Assembly (NCBI GenBank): GCA_034113365.1 | Contig: JAXEXP010000162.1 | Coordinates: forward strand, 1 to 14,283 | Length of the DNA stretch: 14,283 nucleotides | Direction: 5' to 3' | Source of the DNA: Spyradocola sp034113365 | GTDB lineage: Bacteria > Bacillota > Clostridia > Christensenellales > UBA1750 | Shown here: positions 13,764 through 14,283 of the stretch, piece after piece | Layout of the letters: every line of letters begins with the position of its first letter | Position numbering within the stretch: the stretch's first letter is position 1 | Program-made: the position numbers and the translations under genes | The notes under the pieces: model-generated | The model's database searches: none | What the model saw: the letters and a program-made list of their open reading frames with translations, nothing else | Told to the model about the DNA's origin: nothing

Positions 13764-14283
13764 GGCGCTCCTCCTCCCTCGGCGGCGTCTCCATCGTGAT
13801 GCGCCCCATTTTGCCGCTGCGGAATTCGTCCAGGATCAGCGAGGCCGCCCGCTCGGTGTCGGGCCGCGCGCCCGACAGGATCCAACCCCGCTTGCGGCAC
13901 GCCAGCTCCAGCATCTGCTCGCCCGTCATGTCCGCCTCGGGCGCAAACTTCAGCCGCGCCTCGATCGCGCCGGGCATTTCGCCGCGCAAAAACTCCAGCA
14001 GCTGCATCGCCAGCGCCTCGTTGTCCATGATCTCGTTGCGGATGGAGCCGATGAACGCCAGCCGCTGCGCCGCCTGCTTGTCCTCGAACTTGGGCCACAG
14101 CATGCCGGGCGTGTCCAAAAACTCCAGGTACGGCCCCACGATGATCCACTGCTTGCCGCGCGTGACGCCGGGCTTGTCCCCCGCCTTGGCCACCGCGGTG
14201 CCGCGCAGGCGGTTGATGAACGTCGACTTGCCCACGTTCGGTATGCCCACGATCATCGCGCGCACGGTCTTGTTGACGCCCTT
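13747..14283 (-). CDS. rbgA: Ribosome biogenesis GTPase RbgA (YlqF), 5' end outside window
   Basis: RbgA is a circularly permuted GTPase needed for late maturation of the 50S ribosomal subunit in Bacillota. The visible 178 residues start at the window edge (KGVNKTVRAM...) and contain G1, GIPNVGKST (13-21), the switch region 'GDKPGVTRGKQW' (35-46), and G3, LDTPG (56-60), followed by 'LWPKFEDK' and a C-terminal domain with 'GWILSGARPDTERAASLILDEFRSGKMGRI', as in Bacillus YlqF. Because the family is permuted, the G4 (NKxD) motif should lie in the missing N-terminal part, about 105 residues judging from the roughly 282-residue Bacillus protein. A GTG at 14265 is in frame but not the real start, since the homology continues upstream of it. 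The stop overlaps rnhB by 17 bases. Confidence 0.95.
   Translation of the reverse strand, partial: KGVNKTVRAMIVGIPNVGKSTFINRLRGTAVAKAGDKPGVTRGKQWIIVGPYLEFLDTPGMLWPKFEDKQAAQRLAFIGSIRNEIMDNEALAMQLLEFLRGEMPGAIEARLKFAPEADMTGEQMLELACRKRGWILSGARPDTERAASLILDEFRSGKMGRITMETPPREEERHAQGD

Noticed and set aside
1..14283. Search by eye for tRNA, rRNA, CRISPR arrays, insertion sequences, riboswitches and attachment sites.
   Set aside because: None was seen; nearly all sequence is accounted for by tightly packed genes, and the largest gap (2313-2456) contains only the promoter, palindrome and hairpin already listed.

Overview
This window is a GC-rich chromosomal segment of a Bacillota bacterium, most likely a high-GC member of the Clostridia. 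The evidence is a folate-dependent TrmFO, strong Shine-Dalgarno sites on nearly every gene, and a gene order (rbgA, rnhB, yraN, dprA, topA, trmFO, hslV, hslU) that matches a classic Bacillota housekeeping neighbourhood. The species cannot be named from the sequence. All genes lie on the minus strand, so transcription runs from high to low coordinates. There is no rRNA, tRNA, CRISPR array, transposase or phage gene, and no gene-free stretch longer than about 145 bases.

In transcription order, the right third (14283 to 12766) holds the 3' part of rbgA (50S ribosome assembly GTPase), rnhB (RNase HII) and yraN (UPF0102 nuclease-like), joined by overlaps. Next, 15 bases after yraN, comes a 3.75-kb gene (12750-9001) for a very large membrane protein. 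It reads as a signal peptide, a carbohydrate-binding-like domain, a Gpi18-like GT-C glycosyltransferase, a basic linker, and a protein O-mannosyltransferase (PMT)-like GT-C glycosyltransferase with a discoidin-like domain inserted in its first outer loop. A small GtrA-family membrane protein follows (8985-8587). Together these two genes look like an envelope or protein glycosylation unit inserted in an otherwise informational operon. This is the most unusual part of the window.

The middle (8564 to 2457) holds comM/yifB, dprA, topA and trmFO, with gaps of 9-35 bases. ComM and DprA process incoming single-stranded DNA during transformation. A near-consensus sigma-A promoter lies inside the 3' end of dprA and probably gives topA-trmFO its own transcript. 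It coincides with a local shift to AT-rich codons.

The left part (2456 to 1) begins with a 144-base gap holding a GC-rich hairpin just after trmFO and an AT-rich promoter region with an extended -10 and a 28-base inverted repeat over it. Then come hslV and hslU (two-component ATP-dependent protease, 1 base apart) and the 5' part of a LURP-one/YxjI-family gene. In Bacillus subtilis a xerC-like gene (codV) lies before hslV and codY lies after hslU; neither is seen here.
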